Origin: Mediterranea sp. An20
Lineage (GTDB): Bacteria; Bacteroidota; Bacteroidia; Bacteroidales; Bacteroidaceae
Assembly: GCF_002160055.1 (NCBI RefSeq)
Contig: NZ_NFJV01000003.1
Location: forward strand, 124,001 to 188,000
DNA length: 64,000 nt
Direction of reading: 5' to 3'
Below, in pieces: positions 33,391 to 41,210 of this stretch. A program made the position numbers and the translations under genes. Position 1 is the first letter of the stretch; every line of letters begins with the position of its first letter. The notes under the pieces are model-generated. The model searched no databases. It saw only the letters and a list, made by a program, of their open reading frames with translations, and was not told the DNA's origin.

Positions 33391-33951
33391 ATGAAAAGTA
33401 GAATACGAAAAAACATATCGGTTTTTATGTTGTCGGCGGTACTACTTATGGCAGGGTGCGGTAATCCTCCCATGCCGCCGTCCGATGCAGAGATGACACG
33501 GCACTTCCTCGCACACGAAACGGCGTTCGACGGAATCCGGGAGGTCATCGCCCGCTGTCCCTATGGGGATTACTATCCGCCATACGACATGCAGGACACC
33601 GCCTGTCTAAGAGGCATCTCTATGGAAGACCGGCATACACTGGACTCACTGCTGGAGGCAATCTCTTGTGAGCGGGTGTTCTACTTCGGGAAGGAAGCAA
33701 TGAAAGAATCCGGCTGGAACGGATACGACACGACATACACAAGTTTCACCATACCGTACTTCTCGCACGGTTACTCGATAGGCGGAACAAGCAAGGACTT
33801 CGTGTATGATCCGGGGCTGAAAAACAACCCCGCGTATCAAGTTACGGAACACGGGGATTTGAACGGGATATACCGCAGGACATACAACGACACCACGCTG
33901 TACAAACAGATTAAGGGAGACTGGTACATCCGGTTGGAGCATGACAACTGA
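33391..33951 (+). CDS. Lipoprotein, hypothetical (186 aa)
   Basis: The second ATG (33391) gives MKSRIRKNISVFMLSAVLLMAGCGN, with a lipobox (LMAGC) suited to lipid attachment; an ATG at 33385 is in the same frame. The mature domain has no recognised family. It is the donor, or the closest relative, of the leader fused to the Rhs tip at 32328. Probably anchored in the outer or inner membrane and related to immunity by context. Confidence 0.82.
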   Translation: MKSRIRKNISVFMLSAVLLMAGCGNPPMPPSDAEMTRHFLAHETAFDGIREVIARCPYGDYYPPYDMQDTACLRGISMEDRHTLDSLLEAISCERVFYFGKEAMKESGWNGYDTTYTSFTIPYFSHGYSIGGTSKDFVYDPGLKNNPAYQVTEHGDLNGIYRRTYNDTTLYKQIKGDWYIRLEHDN

Positions 33952-33973
33952 CCGATAACTTATACTGACGTAT

Positions 33974-34846
33974 ATGGAGAAGGGACAACGGAAATACGGG
34001 CTGAAAACAAAGGGAAACATAATATTCCTGTGTGTCGCCATGATTCTGTGCGGCTGCGCACGGCATTACACGGCCTTCCAATACGACAACGGCGACGATT
34101 ATCCCAGTGAGGGGCTGTACCGTATCGTGGACAGGAAAGGACGCATCGGCTATGCCGACAAAGAGGGAAAGGCGGTCATCCGCCCCCGTTTTGCTTTCGG
34201 CTATCCCTTTGAGGGAGGCAGGGCAAAGGTGACGGACTCCGGCCAACGGAAAGAGGTGCCCGGTTCCGGCGGAGAGTACCATTATTGGGAAAGCGACGGA
34301 TGGTATTATATCGACCGGAACGGAAACAGGCTGCCGGATTACCGGCTGCTGTGGAGCATACGGTACGCTTATACGGGTGATTCCATCATGGTGACAGACG
34401 GTGCGGACAAAGAGCAATGCGCAGACGTCCACGAAAACATGATACGGCCTGTCCTGGCAGAGCTGGCATCCTCCCTGAACGGATGCGGAGAAGCGGAGCG
34501 CATGGCCGACCGAGCCGGATACTGCGATGTCCGCCATTACCTCGAAGTGCCCGGAACGGATTCCCTGCAGGGAGGAAATACCCCGATAACGGTGGACATC
34601 CTGTCGTCCGATAACCCGGATTTCAATCGCTGCTTGAATGCCATTGGGAAGAAAGAATACTACGCCTTGAAATGGGCGCCGGAATCTCCGGAACAATGCC
34701 TTGTGTTCACAGAGGAAAGGAAACTGGTCATCGTGTGGTGCAGCCTGTTCCATGACGGAAAAGAGGCAGTGCAAAAGGTAAGGAAGATATTGGAGTCTTT
34801 AACCGTCGATTCTCCGAAGTATAAGGAACAAACAGAAAGACACTAA
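33974..34846 (+). CDS. WG-repeat lipoprotein
   Basis: A 290-residue protein. The hydrophobic leader ends in a lipobox (FLCVAMILCGC). A WG-type repeat follows (EGLYRIVDRKGRIGYADKEGKAVIRPRFAFGYPFEGGRA, given here only as a pattern: R-x-G-x-I-G-Y ... V-I-x-P-x-F ... F-E-G-G-R-A-x-V). The C-terminal half is an unassigned domain. WG-repeat proteins recur in immunity loci. It is co-directional with the lipoprotein upstream (22 nt gap). Confidence 0.82.
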   Translation: MEKGQRKYGLKTKGNIIFLCVAMILCGCARHYTAFQYDNGDDYPSEGLYRIVDRKGRIGYADKEGKAVIRPRFAFGYPFEGGRAKVTDSGQRKEVPGSGGEYHYWESDGWYYIDRNGNRLPDYRLLWSIRYAYTGDSIMVTDGADKEQCADVHENMIRPVLAELASSLNGCGEAERMADRAGYCDVRHYLEVPGTDSLQGGNTPITVDILSSDNPDFNRCLNAIGKKEYYALKWAPESPEQCLVFTEERKLVIVWCSLFHDGKEAVQKVRKILESLTVDSPKYKEQTERH

Positions 34847-34858
34847 AACTTAGAGCTT

Positions 34859-35275
34859 ATGTTGAAAGAAATAGTATATTGGACATATCGTTTTTTCTAC
34901 AAACTGAGACGCGCTCAAAAAAGAAAAGATAATAACGGGAAGATGGATTCAGTGATGGTTGTTTCAGTATGCCTGTTTGCGAATGTACTTACTTTGCTGA
35001 ATTTTCTCAATTATTACACGTCCATTGATGTGCTCGCATATATACCGGTAACGACAAGATACGAGCTGACTTCCTGGATTTGTATAATCATCATAATGGC
35101 TCCATTCATTGCTTTTGTATATAAGAGATATTTCGCCAAGGAAAAGTTCTCAAATATGATTCAGGAGTATGCGGCAAAATCCAGGAGACGACGAAGTTGG
35201 GGAAGTTTATGGGCATTTTGCTATTTCATTCTGACCTGGACGGCATTTTTAAAGTCGGTATTGTTGGTGAATTGA
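34859..35275 (+). CDS. Small membrane protein (138 aa)
   Basis: A 138-residue protein with three hydrophobic segments (MVVSVCLFANVLTLLNFL, WICIIIIMAPFIAFVY, WAFCYFILTWTAFLKSVLL) and a basic N-terminus. No family recognised. It is 12 nt after the WG-repeat gene and one base before the next membrane gene, so co-transcribed. Possibly immunity to a membrane-acting toxin. Confidence 0.8.
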   Translation: MLKEIVYWTYRFFYKLRRAQKRKDNNGKMDSVMVVSVCLFANVLTLLNFLNYYTSIDVLAYIPVTTRYELTSWICIIIIMAPFIAFVYKRYFAKEKFSNMIQEYAAKSRRRRSWGSLWAFCYFILTWTAFLKSVLLVN

Positions 35276-35276
35276 T

Positions 35277-35771
35277 ATGAACGTCTGGAAATATACCTAT
35301 ATACAGTTCTTCAAGATTCGCCGCAGGGTAATCGGGGAATGCGGTGCGGACGATTTTGCAGCCATGCTGTTTGTAGTGTTGCTTGACTGTCTGTTTTATT
35401 TGGGAATCGTAGTTCTTGCCGATGCCTTTACCGGCTATCATTTGCTTCCCGAACACAAACTACTGGAAGTAATTCTTTTTCTCGGCGGGGCGTTCATTAT
35501 CGGGGGCATCCGTAACCGTTCCATGTGCAAGGGCGGTGCTTTCAATCGTATATGGAAGGAGGTAGAAGCGGAACCCCGGAAGATGCTCTGGGGCATACTC
35601 TCGCTGCTGTATATCCTGTCGGCTTTCGCATTCTTCCTCCTGTCGGTGTATTTGTGGGGCAAAAAGATGCTGCCGGTCTTGGTTGATATAGGGGATTTGC
35701 TGTCTTTTTGTATGGCCGACATCCCGGCAGATGTGGATGGACTCTTTACAATAACCTTCAATGCCGGATGA
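35277..35771 (+). CDS. Membrane protein, tandem paralogue 1
   Basis: A 164-residue protein with three or four transmembrane segments. It starts MNVWKYTYIQFFKIRRRVIG. The next gene is a near copy: the opening, the CLFYLGIVVLADAFTGYHLL segment and EAEPRKMLWGILSLLYI are shared. The C-terminal 20 or so residues differ. Tandem duplicates of membrane immunity proteins are common where toxin variants diversify. Confidence 0.85.
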   Translation: MNVWKYTYIQFFKIRRRVIGECGADDFAAMLFVVLLDCLFYLGIVVLADAFTGYHLLPEHKLLEVILFLGGAFIIGGIRNRSMCKGGAFNRIWKEVEAEPRKMLWGILSLLYILSAFAFFLLSVYLWGKKMLPVLVDIGDLLSFCMADIPADVDGLFTITFNAG

Positions 35772-35772
35772 T

Positions 35773-36189
35773 ATGAATGTCTGGAAATATACCTATATAC
35801 AGTTCTTCAAAAAACGCCGCAGGGTAATCGGAAAGGATGGTGCGGACGATTATGCGGCCATGTTGTTCGTGGCATTGCTTGACTGCCTGTTTTATTGGGG
35901 AGTGATAACTTTTGCCGATTCCTTTACCGGCTATCATTTGCTTCCCGGACACGAAATTCTGCATACGGTTCTCTTTCTTGGCGGAGCTGTAATCATTGAG
36001 AGAGTCCACAACCGTACCCTGTGCAAAGGCGGTGCGTTCGAGCGCATAAGGAAAGAAGTCGAAGCAGAACCCCGTAAGATGCTCTGGGGCATACTCTCGC
36101 TGCTGTATATCATGTCGGCTGTTGCATTCTTTGCACTGTCGCTGTATTGCAATGTGAATAAGCTGGTACTTGTCTTAATCCCACTCTGA
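35773..36189 (+). CDS. Membrane protein, tandem paralogue 2
   Basis: The start at 35773 matches the paralogue's start (MNVWKYTYIQFFKKRRRVIG); an in-frame ATG lies at 35761. The product is 138 residues with three transmembrane segments. It ends soon after the shared EAEPRKMLWGILSLLYI segment and lacks the paralogue's longer tail. Confidence 0.85.
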   Translation: MNVWKYTYIQFFKKRRRVIGKDGADDYAAMLFVALLDCLFYWGVITFADSFTGYHLLPGHEILHTVLFLGGAVIIERVHNRTLCKGGAFERIRKEVEAEPRKMLWGILSLLYIMSAVAFFALSLYCNVNKLVLVLIPL

Positions 36190-36261
36190 CGATCCGCTGA
36201 CCCGAACAGACATGAGAATGCCGCTTAACCATACTTTTATCCGCTTCTTTTACAGGCGAGG

Positions 36262-36307
36262 TATGTTTGGCAGTCAATCCCCATTGGAGACGATTGAGGA
36301 TACATTA
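36262..36307 (-). repeat. Array spacer, type B, stop-lost variant
   Basis: GTATGTTTGGCAGTCAATCCCC...GACGATTGAGGATACATTA. The terminal GTTA has become CATTA, so the gene at 36274 reads into the spacer. Confidence 0.75.
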
Positions 36308-36729
36308 AGTTTAGAATTTATTTTTTCAAATGACACATTGCCAAAATCGCTTTTCCAGTCTTTCAATATTGTTTTCCTCATATCCAGCCAATTCGACGCA
36401 ATAGCTTTATCATTAATACGTTTTTTGATATTCATATTTCCACCAATATCATCAATCAGGAACAGCAGTTCACATTCAGATAGTATTGCATATTTCTTCC
36501 TAAACTCAATATATCGGTGCAACTCTATAATATCTTCTTTTAGGAAAGCGATTGTTGAACACATCTCATGTGTTATTTGATGCACCAGGTTTTCCATCTT
36601 CACAGCCAACGTCATTTGGGCAGGAAAAACATCTCCCTGATATTTATCCGCCAAAGAAAAGTCGTACTTTCCTTCAAGCTCAGAAAGCTGCGTTAATATA
36701 TCCTCTATTTTATTTATAAATTCATTCAT
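36274..36729 (-). CDS. Hypothetical array protein with spacer-encoded tail (151 aa)
   Basis: A 151-residue helical, acidic protein. Its last ten residues (NVSSIVSNGD) come from the adjacent type B spacer because the spacer's stop is lost. No family recognised. It resumes the minus-strand cassette array to the right of the GC-rich recombinase block. Confidence 0.78.
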   Translation of the reverse strand: MNEFINKIEDILTQLSELEGKYDFSLADKYQGDVFPAQMTLAVKMENLVHQITHEMCSTIAFLKEDIIELHRYIEFRKKYAILSECELLFLIDDIGGNMNIKKRINDKAIASNWLDMRKTILKDWKSDFGNVSFEKINSKLNVSSIVSNGD

Positions 36730-36740
36730 CTCTGTACTGA

Positions 36741-36790
36741 TTATGTTTGTTGCCTAACCGCCCTTTCAGGGGAGGTTAAGCCATATATTA
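36741..36790 (-). repeat. Array spacer, type C
   Basis: TTATGTTTGTTGCCTAACCGCCC...GGGGAGGTTAAGCCATATATTA. Confidence 0.75.
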
Positions 36791-37004
36791 GTTGCTAATA
36801 CTGTGCCTACATAGATGTAATGCCATTTCTTCTGAATATCCTTTTTGTTATACCAGTCCAAAAGAGCTAATGACGATTCTTTCAAATCTTCCTCGTCTTC
36901 ATTATTGGGAACACTGTCAGCGTATTCCCGTATGTCTTGATTATTGGATTAGGCAATTCGAATTTGATGAAAAACAAGGCATCAAAAACCTTTTCTTTCC
37001 TGTC
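36766..37004 (-). pseudogene. Decayed 3' part of a cassette with frameshifts
   Basis: Directly after the stop of the 37003 gene another frame reads DRKEKVFDALFFIKFELPNP. After a one-base loss in CCAATAAT it continues in a second frame as NNQDIREYADSVPNNEDEED and then WYNKKDIQKKWHYIYVG, running into the spacer before a TGA at 36766. Two single-base changes would join all of it to the gene at 37003 (…KWMNS-DRKEKVF…). So either that gene has lost about 75 C-terminal residues or a second coupled gene has decayed. Confidence 0.6.
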
Positions 37005-37875
37005 AGCTATTCATCCATTTAGTTAAAATTCTTTCTAAATCACTTTTCAATAAATTAGAATTATATTCAATTTTCTTTTTTCGAAGTTTATCAGAAACAT
37101 ATTGCATATAATATAAAAAATCAGTGGAGACAATTTTCTTTTGTTCACACAATGGCAATTCTCCAAATTTACGGCTGAAATACCGTTCAACCTTTATGTG
37201 ATATGTTCCGTTCTTATTTACTATGCGTCCAAATTTATATTGGGGGCGGATATAGTATTTACCTTCAAATCCTTTGGGAACATCATCTTCTGAATGGAAG
37301 TATTCAGACCTTACGGTTACATATTCATCATCATGGTTACTGAATGACATATAGATGCCTATGTAAGAAAACTTTTCTCCATATTTCTCAGGTTGAAGTT
37401 CATGTATCATCATTTCTTTTAAGGAATCAAGACTATCATATAAAGGTTGTACTGACTTCTGATAATTAGCTGATTTAATCCACCTGAATGGAGATTTAGG
37501 CAATAGGTTACGCTGTGATTGAAATTTATAACCACTATAGTAAGTCATATCATCACCATTTTCCAGAACATATGAATCTTTCAGTTTTCTCCAACCTTGT
37601 TCTGATTTTACTTCAAAATACTTGTTCATTAACGAAGTATAGAAACTACCGTTTATCCAGCGTTCAACTTTAGCTTCCAACGGCTCTCTGTCTCCCCATC
37701 CGATAATCCTTAGAGCTTCACAAATCCTAACAAGCTCATTCCATTCTTTTATATTCCTATAATGATAGAGATTATCAAATTGGTTCAAAAGCCAAATTCG
37801 TGCTTGCTCCTTATCCATCCCTCTTAAAAAAATGGATAGTTCATCAAGATCATTTATGTTATAAATTTCTGTCAT
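37003..37875 (-). CDS. Hypothetical array protein, possibly C-terminally truncated (290 aa)
   Basis: A 290-residue soluble protein. It opens with a helical N-terminus (NDLDELSIFLRGMDKEQARI) and has a strand-rich middle (YVTVRSEYFHSEDDVPKGFE). No family recognised. Coding-like sequence continues in another frame right after the TGA, so the native protein may have been longer (see 36766-37004). Confidence 0.75.
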   Translation of the reverse strand: MTEIYNINDLDELSIFLRGMDKEQARIWLLNQFDNLYHYRNIKEWNELVRICEALRIIGWGDREPLEAKVERWINGSFYTSLMNKYFEVKSEQGWRKLKDSYVLENGDDMTYYSGYKFQSQRNLLPKSPFRWIKSANYQKSVQPLYDSLDSLKEMMIHELQPEKYGEKFSYIGIYMSFSNHDDEYVTVRSEYFHSEDDVPKGFEGKYYIRPQYKFGRIVNKNGTYHIKVERYFSRKFGELPLCEQKKIVSTDFLYYMQYVSDKLRKKKIEYNSNLLKSDLERILTKWMNS

Positions 37876-37887
37876 ATTAATTACAGC

Positions 37888-37937
37888 TAATGTATGGCAG
37901 CCAACCGACCTCCATTGGAATGATCAGCCGCTTGTTG
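37888..37937 (-). repeat. Array spacer, type C variant
   Basis: TAATGTATGGCAGCCAACCGACC...GAATGATCAGCCGCTTGTTG. Confidence 0.75.
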
Positions 37938-37948
37938 TCAATGTACTT

Positions 37949-38497
37949 TTACCGTATAGCTTGTTTCTTTATTTCCTCGGCTTGCTTCAGCATCACAAAA
38001 GAATCTGTTTCGTAAAAATTATCTTCAAATACCTTATTTTTAATCTGCGATATTCGTTCTTTGAGCAATGGAATAAAAGCCATTGCATCAAAATCATGGA
38101 AACGATCTTTGTATTTTTCCAACACCATGCTGATATAATCAAATATATCGTCACATAATTTTTGTCTCATTTCATCTTCTGGAAAATCTATGTATTCTTC
38201 TATGGTAAACATTTGGTCAATAACAAGTTTTTCTTCTGATCTTTTATATCTTGTGTATGACTTTAAGTTGCCTTTCTCAATATCATTATAAGAAAACAAT
38301 CTTAAAATTATGAATAATGCATCAGGTTGCTTTTCTACCTTGCGTAATTTAGCATATATTTCCTCTTGCCATATCATATCATTAAGATTGTCAATTATAT
38401 AATCCAAGACTTTATTTTGTTTTACATTATTCTCAAAATCACCTGCATATCTTGATTCATAAGTTATACTTAAAAAGGCTCCCATATTGCAATTCAT
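37949..38497 (-). CDS. Hypothetical array protein (182 aa)
   Basis: A 182-residue helical soluble protein, rich in charged residues (YDDIEKGNLKS-like loops; MFTIEEYIDFPEDEMRQKL). No signal peptide and no recognised family. Flanked by spacers. Confidence 0.78.
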   Translation of the reverse strand: MNCNMGAFLSITYESRYAGDFENNVKQNKVLDYIIDNLNDMIWQEEIYAKLRKVEKQPDALFIILRLFSYNDIEKGNLKSYTRYKRSEEKLVIDQMFTIEEYIDFPEDEMRQKLCDDIFDYISMVLEKYKDRFHDFDAMAFIPLLKERISQIKNKVFEDNFYETDSFVMLKQAEEIKKQAIR

Positions 38498-38533
38498 TAA
38501 AACCTGACTATATGTTGTAGACTAATTTATTGA

Positions 38534-38583
38534 TAATGTTCAACGGCCAACCGACCTCCATAGGAATGTTCAGCCGCCAGTTA
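38534..38583 (-). repeat. Array spacer, type C variant
   Basis: TAATGTTCAACGGCCAACCGACC...GGAATGTTCAGCCGCCAGTTA. Confidence 0.78.
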
Positions 38584-38597
38584 TGCTTCATTTATAT

Positions 38598-39200
38598 TCA
38601 ATCATAACACTTAAAATCTGTTTCTGTCGGGTCTTCCATCGAGCTTAAAGTATCCGTAGGCTCTAATTCAAAATAAAAACCATAATTGTTTTTTTCTCCA
38701 ATATTGCCCGGACTCGGATTTTTCCTTTTTAAGCCATATATGGTTATGGAATACATGCCTTTACTAAAAGGTACTTTTACAGCCCTATAGACTTCTGTCA
38801 ATTTGTTACTGACGTAAACTTCCTTAGTAAGAAAGTCATGGTCGATAAGTTTGTCGTCGCTCCAATCCTCCAATTCATTTATCTGCATAACCCAGAAACA
38901 ATTATCCTCGTCTATGGACAGATTGAAACTTCCGAGTCGCTTGACTGCATTCCAGTTATCCGAATATCTGTTGTCGCCCTTGTTTCCACAAAATATGGTA
39001 TAGTTGTAATTATTGATATTCCCAATAGGAATTATGGCCCCTTGACGTATAAAATCCATTCCCGTTTCGTTATGCTTTGCAAAGTAAGTCAGCATCTTTT
39101 TGGCCCTTATTTTATGCAGTTTCTTTATTCTTATAAAGTTTGCGTTGGAAATAATGGCTAATCCATAAATCCAGGCTCCTATTACAAATTCCTTTTCCAT
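38598..39200 (-). CDS. Hypothetical membrane-anchored array protein (200 aa)
   Basis: A 200-residue protein with a moderately hydrophobic N-terminus (FVIGAWIYGLAIISNANFI), possibly a membrane anchor or uncleaved signal, then a strand-rich domain. No family recognised. It is the right-most cassette; only the start of a spacer (39214-39230) lies upstream. Confidence 0.75.
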   Translation of the reverse strand: MEKEFVIGAWIYGLAIISNANFIRIKKLHKIRAKKMLTYFAKHNETGMDFIRQGAIIPIGNINNYNYTIFCGNKGDNRYSDNWNAVKRLGSFNLSIDEDNCFWVMQINELEDWSDDKLIDHDFLTKEVYVSNKLTEVYRAVKVPFSKGMYSITIYGLKRKNPSPGNIGEKNNYGFYFELEPTDTLSSMEDPTETDFKCYD

Positions 39201-39213
39201 TTTATTTAACCGT

Positions 39214-39230
39214 TAATGTTTGACATGATG
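39214..39230 (-). repeat. Truncated array spacer at the right end of the array
   Basis: Only TAATGTTTGACATGATG remains. The array ends here and GC-rich hipBA sequence follows. Confidence 0.6.
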
Positions 39231-39257
39231 CGCATGACATCGCTATTTGTCCGTGTC

Positions 39258-40547
39258 TCAGTTCCGTGTCGTTTCACGCATGTTTTCTATCCGGTAGGCT
39301 GTTTCCTCTTTTATTTTCTGCAGCCAGTATCCGTCTATCCCTGCCTGCCGTGCATAGTCTTCATAGCGGGAGACAACGCCGACGGCTTTTTCTATGAGGG
39401 CATCGGCCCCCTTGATGTTGTAGCGTTTGGCCAGTTCGAGCAGGTCGCCGCGCCCGATGTCGCAGTTCCTGTTGCATACGGTCATGCTGTGCCGGTTTAC
39501 ATAGCCCGGAGCGGACGGATCCACAGAGAAGGTGAAATCGTAGGCCGGGGCGGTATGCCACACGCCGTCGTCTTCCATCAGGAAACTGAAGTTCTTGTTA
39601 TGGTCGTCCACGTTTCCTCCTATTACGTTCATCACAGTCAGGAGAAACAGCTGCTTGAGCTCAGCCGGCAGGATGCCGATCCGACACGCCGTGTCGAACA
39701 GGCTTTCGTAACTGTCCGCGTCAGGGTTCATGGCGGCCAGGGTCTGCACATGCACCTTTTTCCCTTCCCTGCGGTCGAACCGCTCCGTCAGGAAATGGGC
39801 GGCCTGCCCTCCTTCCATGAGGCGCGACGGCATCATGTTCAGTCCGGCATCTTTCGCCATGAGGTAATAGCTGTACTCGATGCGTGTGGTGGGAATATCC
39901 GAATGTTCGTCGAACTTGATAATCATGGGGACATATCCGGGTGCGGGCGCGGCGACCTGGCCGGAATAGCATTCGCCTGTCTCCGGGTTCAGGTTGATGA
40001 TGGCCTTGGGCCTGCGTCCTCCGGCGGATGTGCCCACTTTGAACAGGCTCTCTATCAGGAAGTCGGGCTGTATCTCGGCCCTGAAGTTCCTTGCCTCGTC
40101 CAATGCGGACTGCGCCAGCCTGTAAAGGTCGGCTATCTCCACTTTGAAGGGCTCCTCCATATCCTCGGCTGCCGGAGGAAGGAACTCCAGCGCACCCATG
40201 CCCCTTCTGCCGATATAGGCCAGACGGTCGAGGACGGACAGGTTCCTTGCGCTGATACCGCGCGTCTTCGCCCATTCGTTGAACACCTTGTTACCCCAGT
40301 GGTCCGGCAGTGAATCCGCGATGAACGACGGAAGCCCGCCGAAGAGTTTGCCGTCCTCACCGTACACGGGCAGACCGTTCCTCACGGAAACGCTGTGGAT
40401 GGAGGCCCGCAGGGGGGCGATGTCATATCCGCTGCCGAGAAAGTCACGGTCAAAATAGAAACAGTGTTTTTCCGTGTACCTCTCCTTGTAGGCCACCAGC
40501 GAACCCACTTTCCGGCCCCAAAGGAAAACGTCAAGATTCCGTATCAT
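39258..40547 (-). CDS. hipA: HipA-type serine/threonine kinase toxin
   Basis: A 429-residue HipA-family kinase. An N-terminal HipA_N-like part (RNLDVFLWGRKVGSLVAYKE) leads to GTSAGGRRPKAIINLN (nucleotide-binding region), and GGNVDDHNKNFSFLMEDDG near residue 309 carries the conserved G-N-x-D-x-H-x-K-N catalytic loop, followed by YDFTFS for metal binding. Known HipA kinases phosphorylate tRNA-charging enzymes and halt growth. It overlaps its HTH partner gene by 17 bp. Confidence 0.93.
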   Translation of the reverse strand: MIRNLDVFLWGRKVGSLVAYKERYTEKHCFYFDRDFLGSGYDIAPLRASIHSVSVRNGLPVYGEDGKLFGGLPSFIADSLPDHWGNKVFNEWAKTRGISARNLSVLDRLAYIGRRGMGALEFLPPAAEDMEEPFKVEIADLYRLAQSALDEARNFRAEIQPDFLIESLFKVGTSAGGRRPKAIINLNPETGECYSGQVAAPAPGYVPMIIKFDEHSDIPTTRIEYSYYLMAKDAGLNMMPSRLMEGGQAAHFLTERFDRREGKKVHVQTLAAMNPDADSYESLFDTACRIGILPAELKQLFLLTVMNVIGGNVDDHNKNFSFLMEDDGVWHTAPAYDFTFSVDPSAPGYVNRHSMTVCNRNCDIGRGDLLELAKRYNIKGADALIEKAVGVVSRYEDYARQAGIDGYWLQKIKEETAYRIENMRETTRN

Positions 40548-40857
40548 GGCTGCTCCTCCTTACTCGTTTGGGTATGTACTTGTTCATCTGTTTCAGTGCC
40601 ATCGGAGGCACGGGCAGTTCGGGCAACAGGTCGGACAAACGCTGTTCCAGCCCCAGCACGCGCAGGAGCGAGATGAAGTTGTTGAGCGTGATGTTCCGGC
40701 TCATCCCCTGTTCGAGATGGCTGATGGTGGTCAGGCTTACCCCGGACTTCTCCGCCATCTCCCTTTGGCTGATACGGGCGGCAAGACGGTACTCCTTCAG
40801 CCGCTGGCAAAGGAGGGCGATGATGTCCTGGTTGGTGGTGTATGAAAGATTGTCCAT
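40531..40857 (-). CDS. hipB: HipB-type HTH antitoxin/repressor
   Basis: A 108-residue protein with a Cro/CI-type helix-turn-helix (ARISQREMAEKSGVSLTTIS, then HLEQGMSRNITLNNFISLL, residues about 22-62). It is the first gene of the pair and overlaps hipA by 17 bp. HipB-type proteins neutralise HipA and repress their own promoter; the inverted repeat upstream is a likely operator. The C-terminus is longer than a bare XRE domain. Confidence 0.92.
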   Translation of the reverse strand: MDNLSYTTNQDIIALLCQRLKEYRLAARISQREMAEKSGVSLTTISHLEQGMSRNITLNNFISLLRVLGLEQRLSDLLPELPVPPMALKQMNKYIPKRVRRSSHDTES

Positions 40858-40865
40858 ATAGTCAT

Positions 40866-40907
40866 ATATTGCTATTCACCTGCAAATATACAAATAAATG
40901 GCAATAT
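40866..40907 (-). promoter_or_regulatory. hipBA operator and promoter
   Basis: ATATTGCTATT (40866-40876) and AAATGGCAATAT (40896-40907) are a near-perfect inverted repeat. Between the arms is a minus-strand TATATTTG (40883-40890) matching the -7 consensus. Binding here would block the promoter. The start codon is 26 nt beyond the -7 element. Confidence 0.7.
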
Positions 40908-40926
40908 AATACCACTGTATCTGTTT

Positions 40927-40976
40927 TTATTTCGTCCCGCGCTCGTTCTGCACGCCCTTTATCATCTCTTTCACAA
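40927..40976 (-). pseudogene. Remnant of a second coupling-protein gene 3' end
   Basis: The minus strand reads VKEMIKGVQNERGTK-stop, matching the last residues of the coupling protein at 41744 (VKEMIKDVLNKRGAK). About 75% of the bases agree. It is cut on its upstream side by the GNAT fragment. It shows that a related transfer operon once ended here. Confidence 0.75.
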
Positions 40977-41150
40977 TGCCGCTTCATCGTGGTGGACGCC
41001 TGCAACGGGGACAAGGTGCTTCGCTGTTATGAGAAAAATGGCTTTGTCCTCCTGTACAAGACAGAGGAGATAGAAAAGCAATACTATGATATTCCGCAAG
41101 ACGGGCATCTGAAAACCCGCCTGCTGTATTTTGACTTGAAAAAGAAATAA
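40977..41150 (+). pseudogene. 3' fragment of a GNAT acetyltransferase gene
   Basis: The reading frame CRFIVVDACNGDKVLRCYEK, then NGFVLLYKTEEIEKQYYD and LLYFDLKK is the C-terminal third of a GNAT protein (V-D-A ... V-x-x-Y-E-K-N-G-F). The catalytic core and start are missing. The frame runs open to the left only into foreign sequence. Confidence 0.75.
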
Positions 41151-41210
41151 AGGCACTTTGGCGGATATGACTCCCGGTGCCCTTGCCGGAGAAAGGTTTC
41201 AGCGACGCGC

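Noticed and set aside
1597..39230. CRISPR array
   Set aside because: The repeats are separated by whole genes of 300-900 bp, vary in sequence, and have no uniform spacers or Cas genes.
1..39230. Type VI secretion locus
   Set aside because: No sheath, Hcp, VgrG, ClpV or membrane-complex genes; only immunity-type genes and one Rhs tip.
40842..41150. Intact 102-aa gene over the GNAT fragment
   Set aside because: The first half is translated from unrelated scar DNA; only the C-terminal part is GNAT-like.
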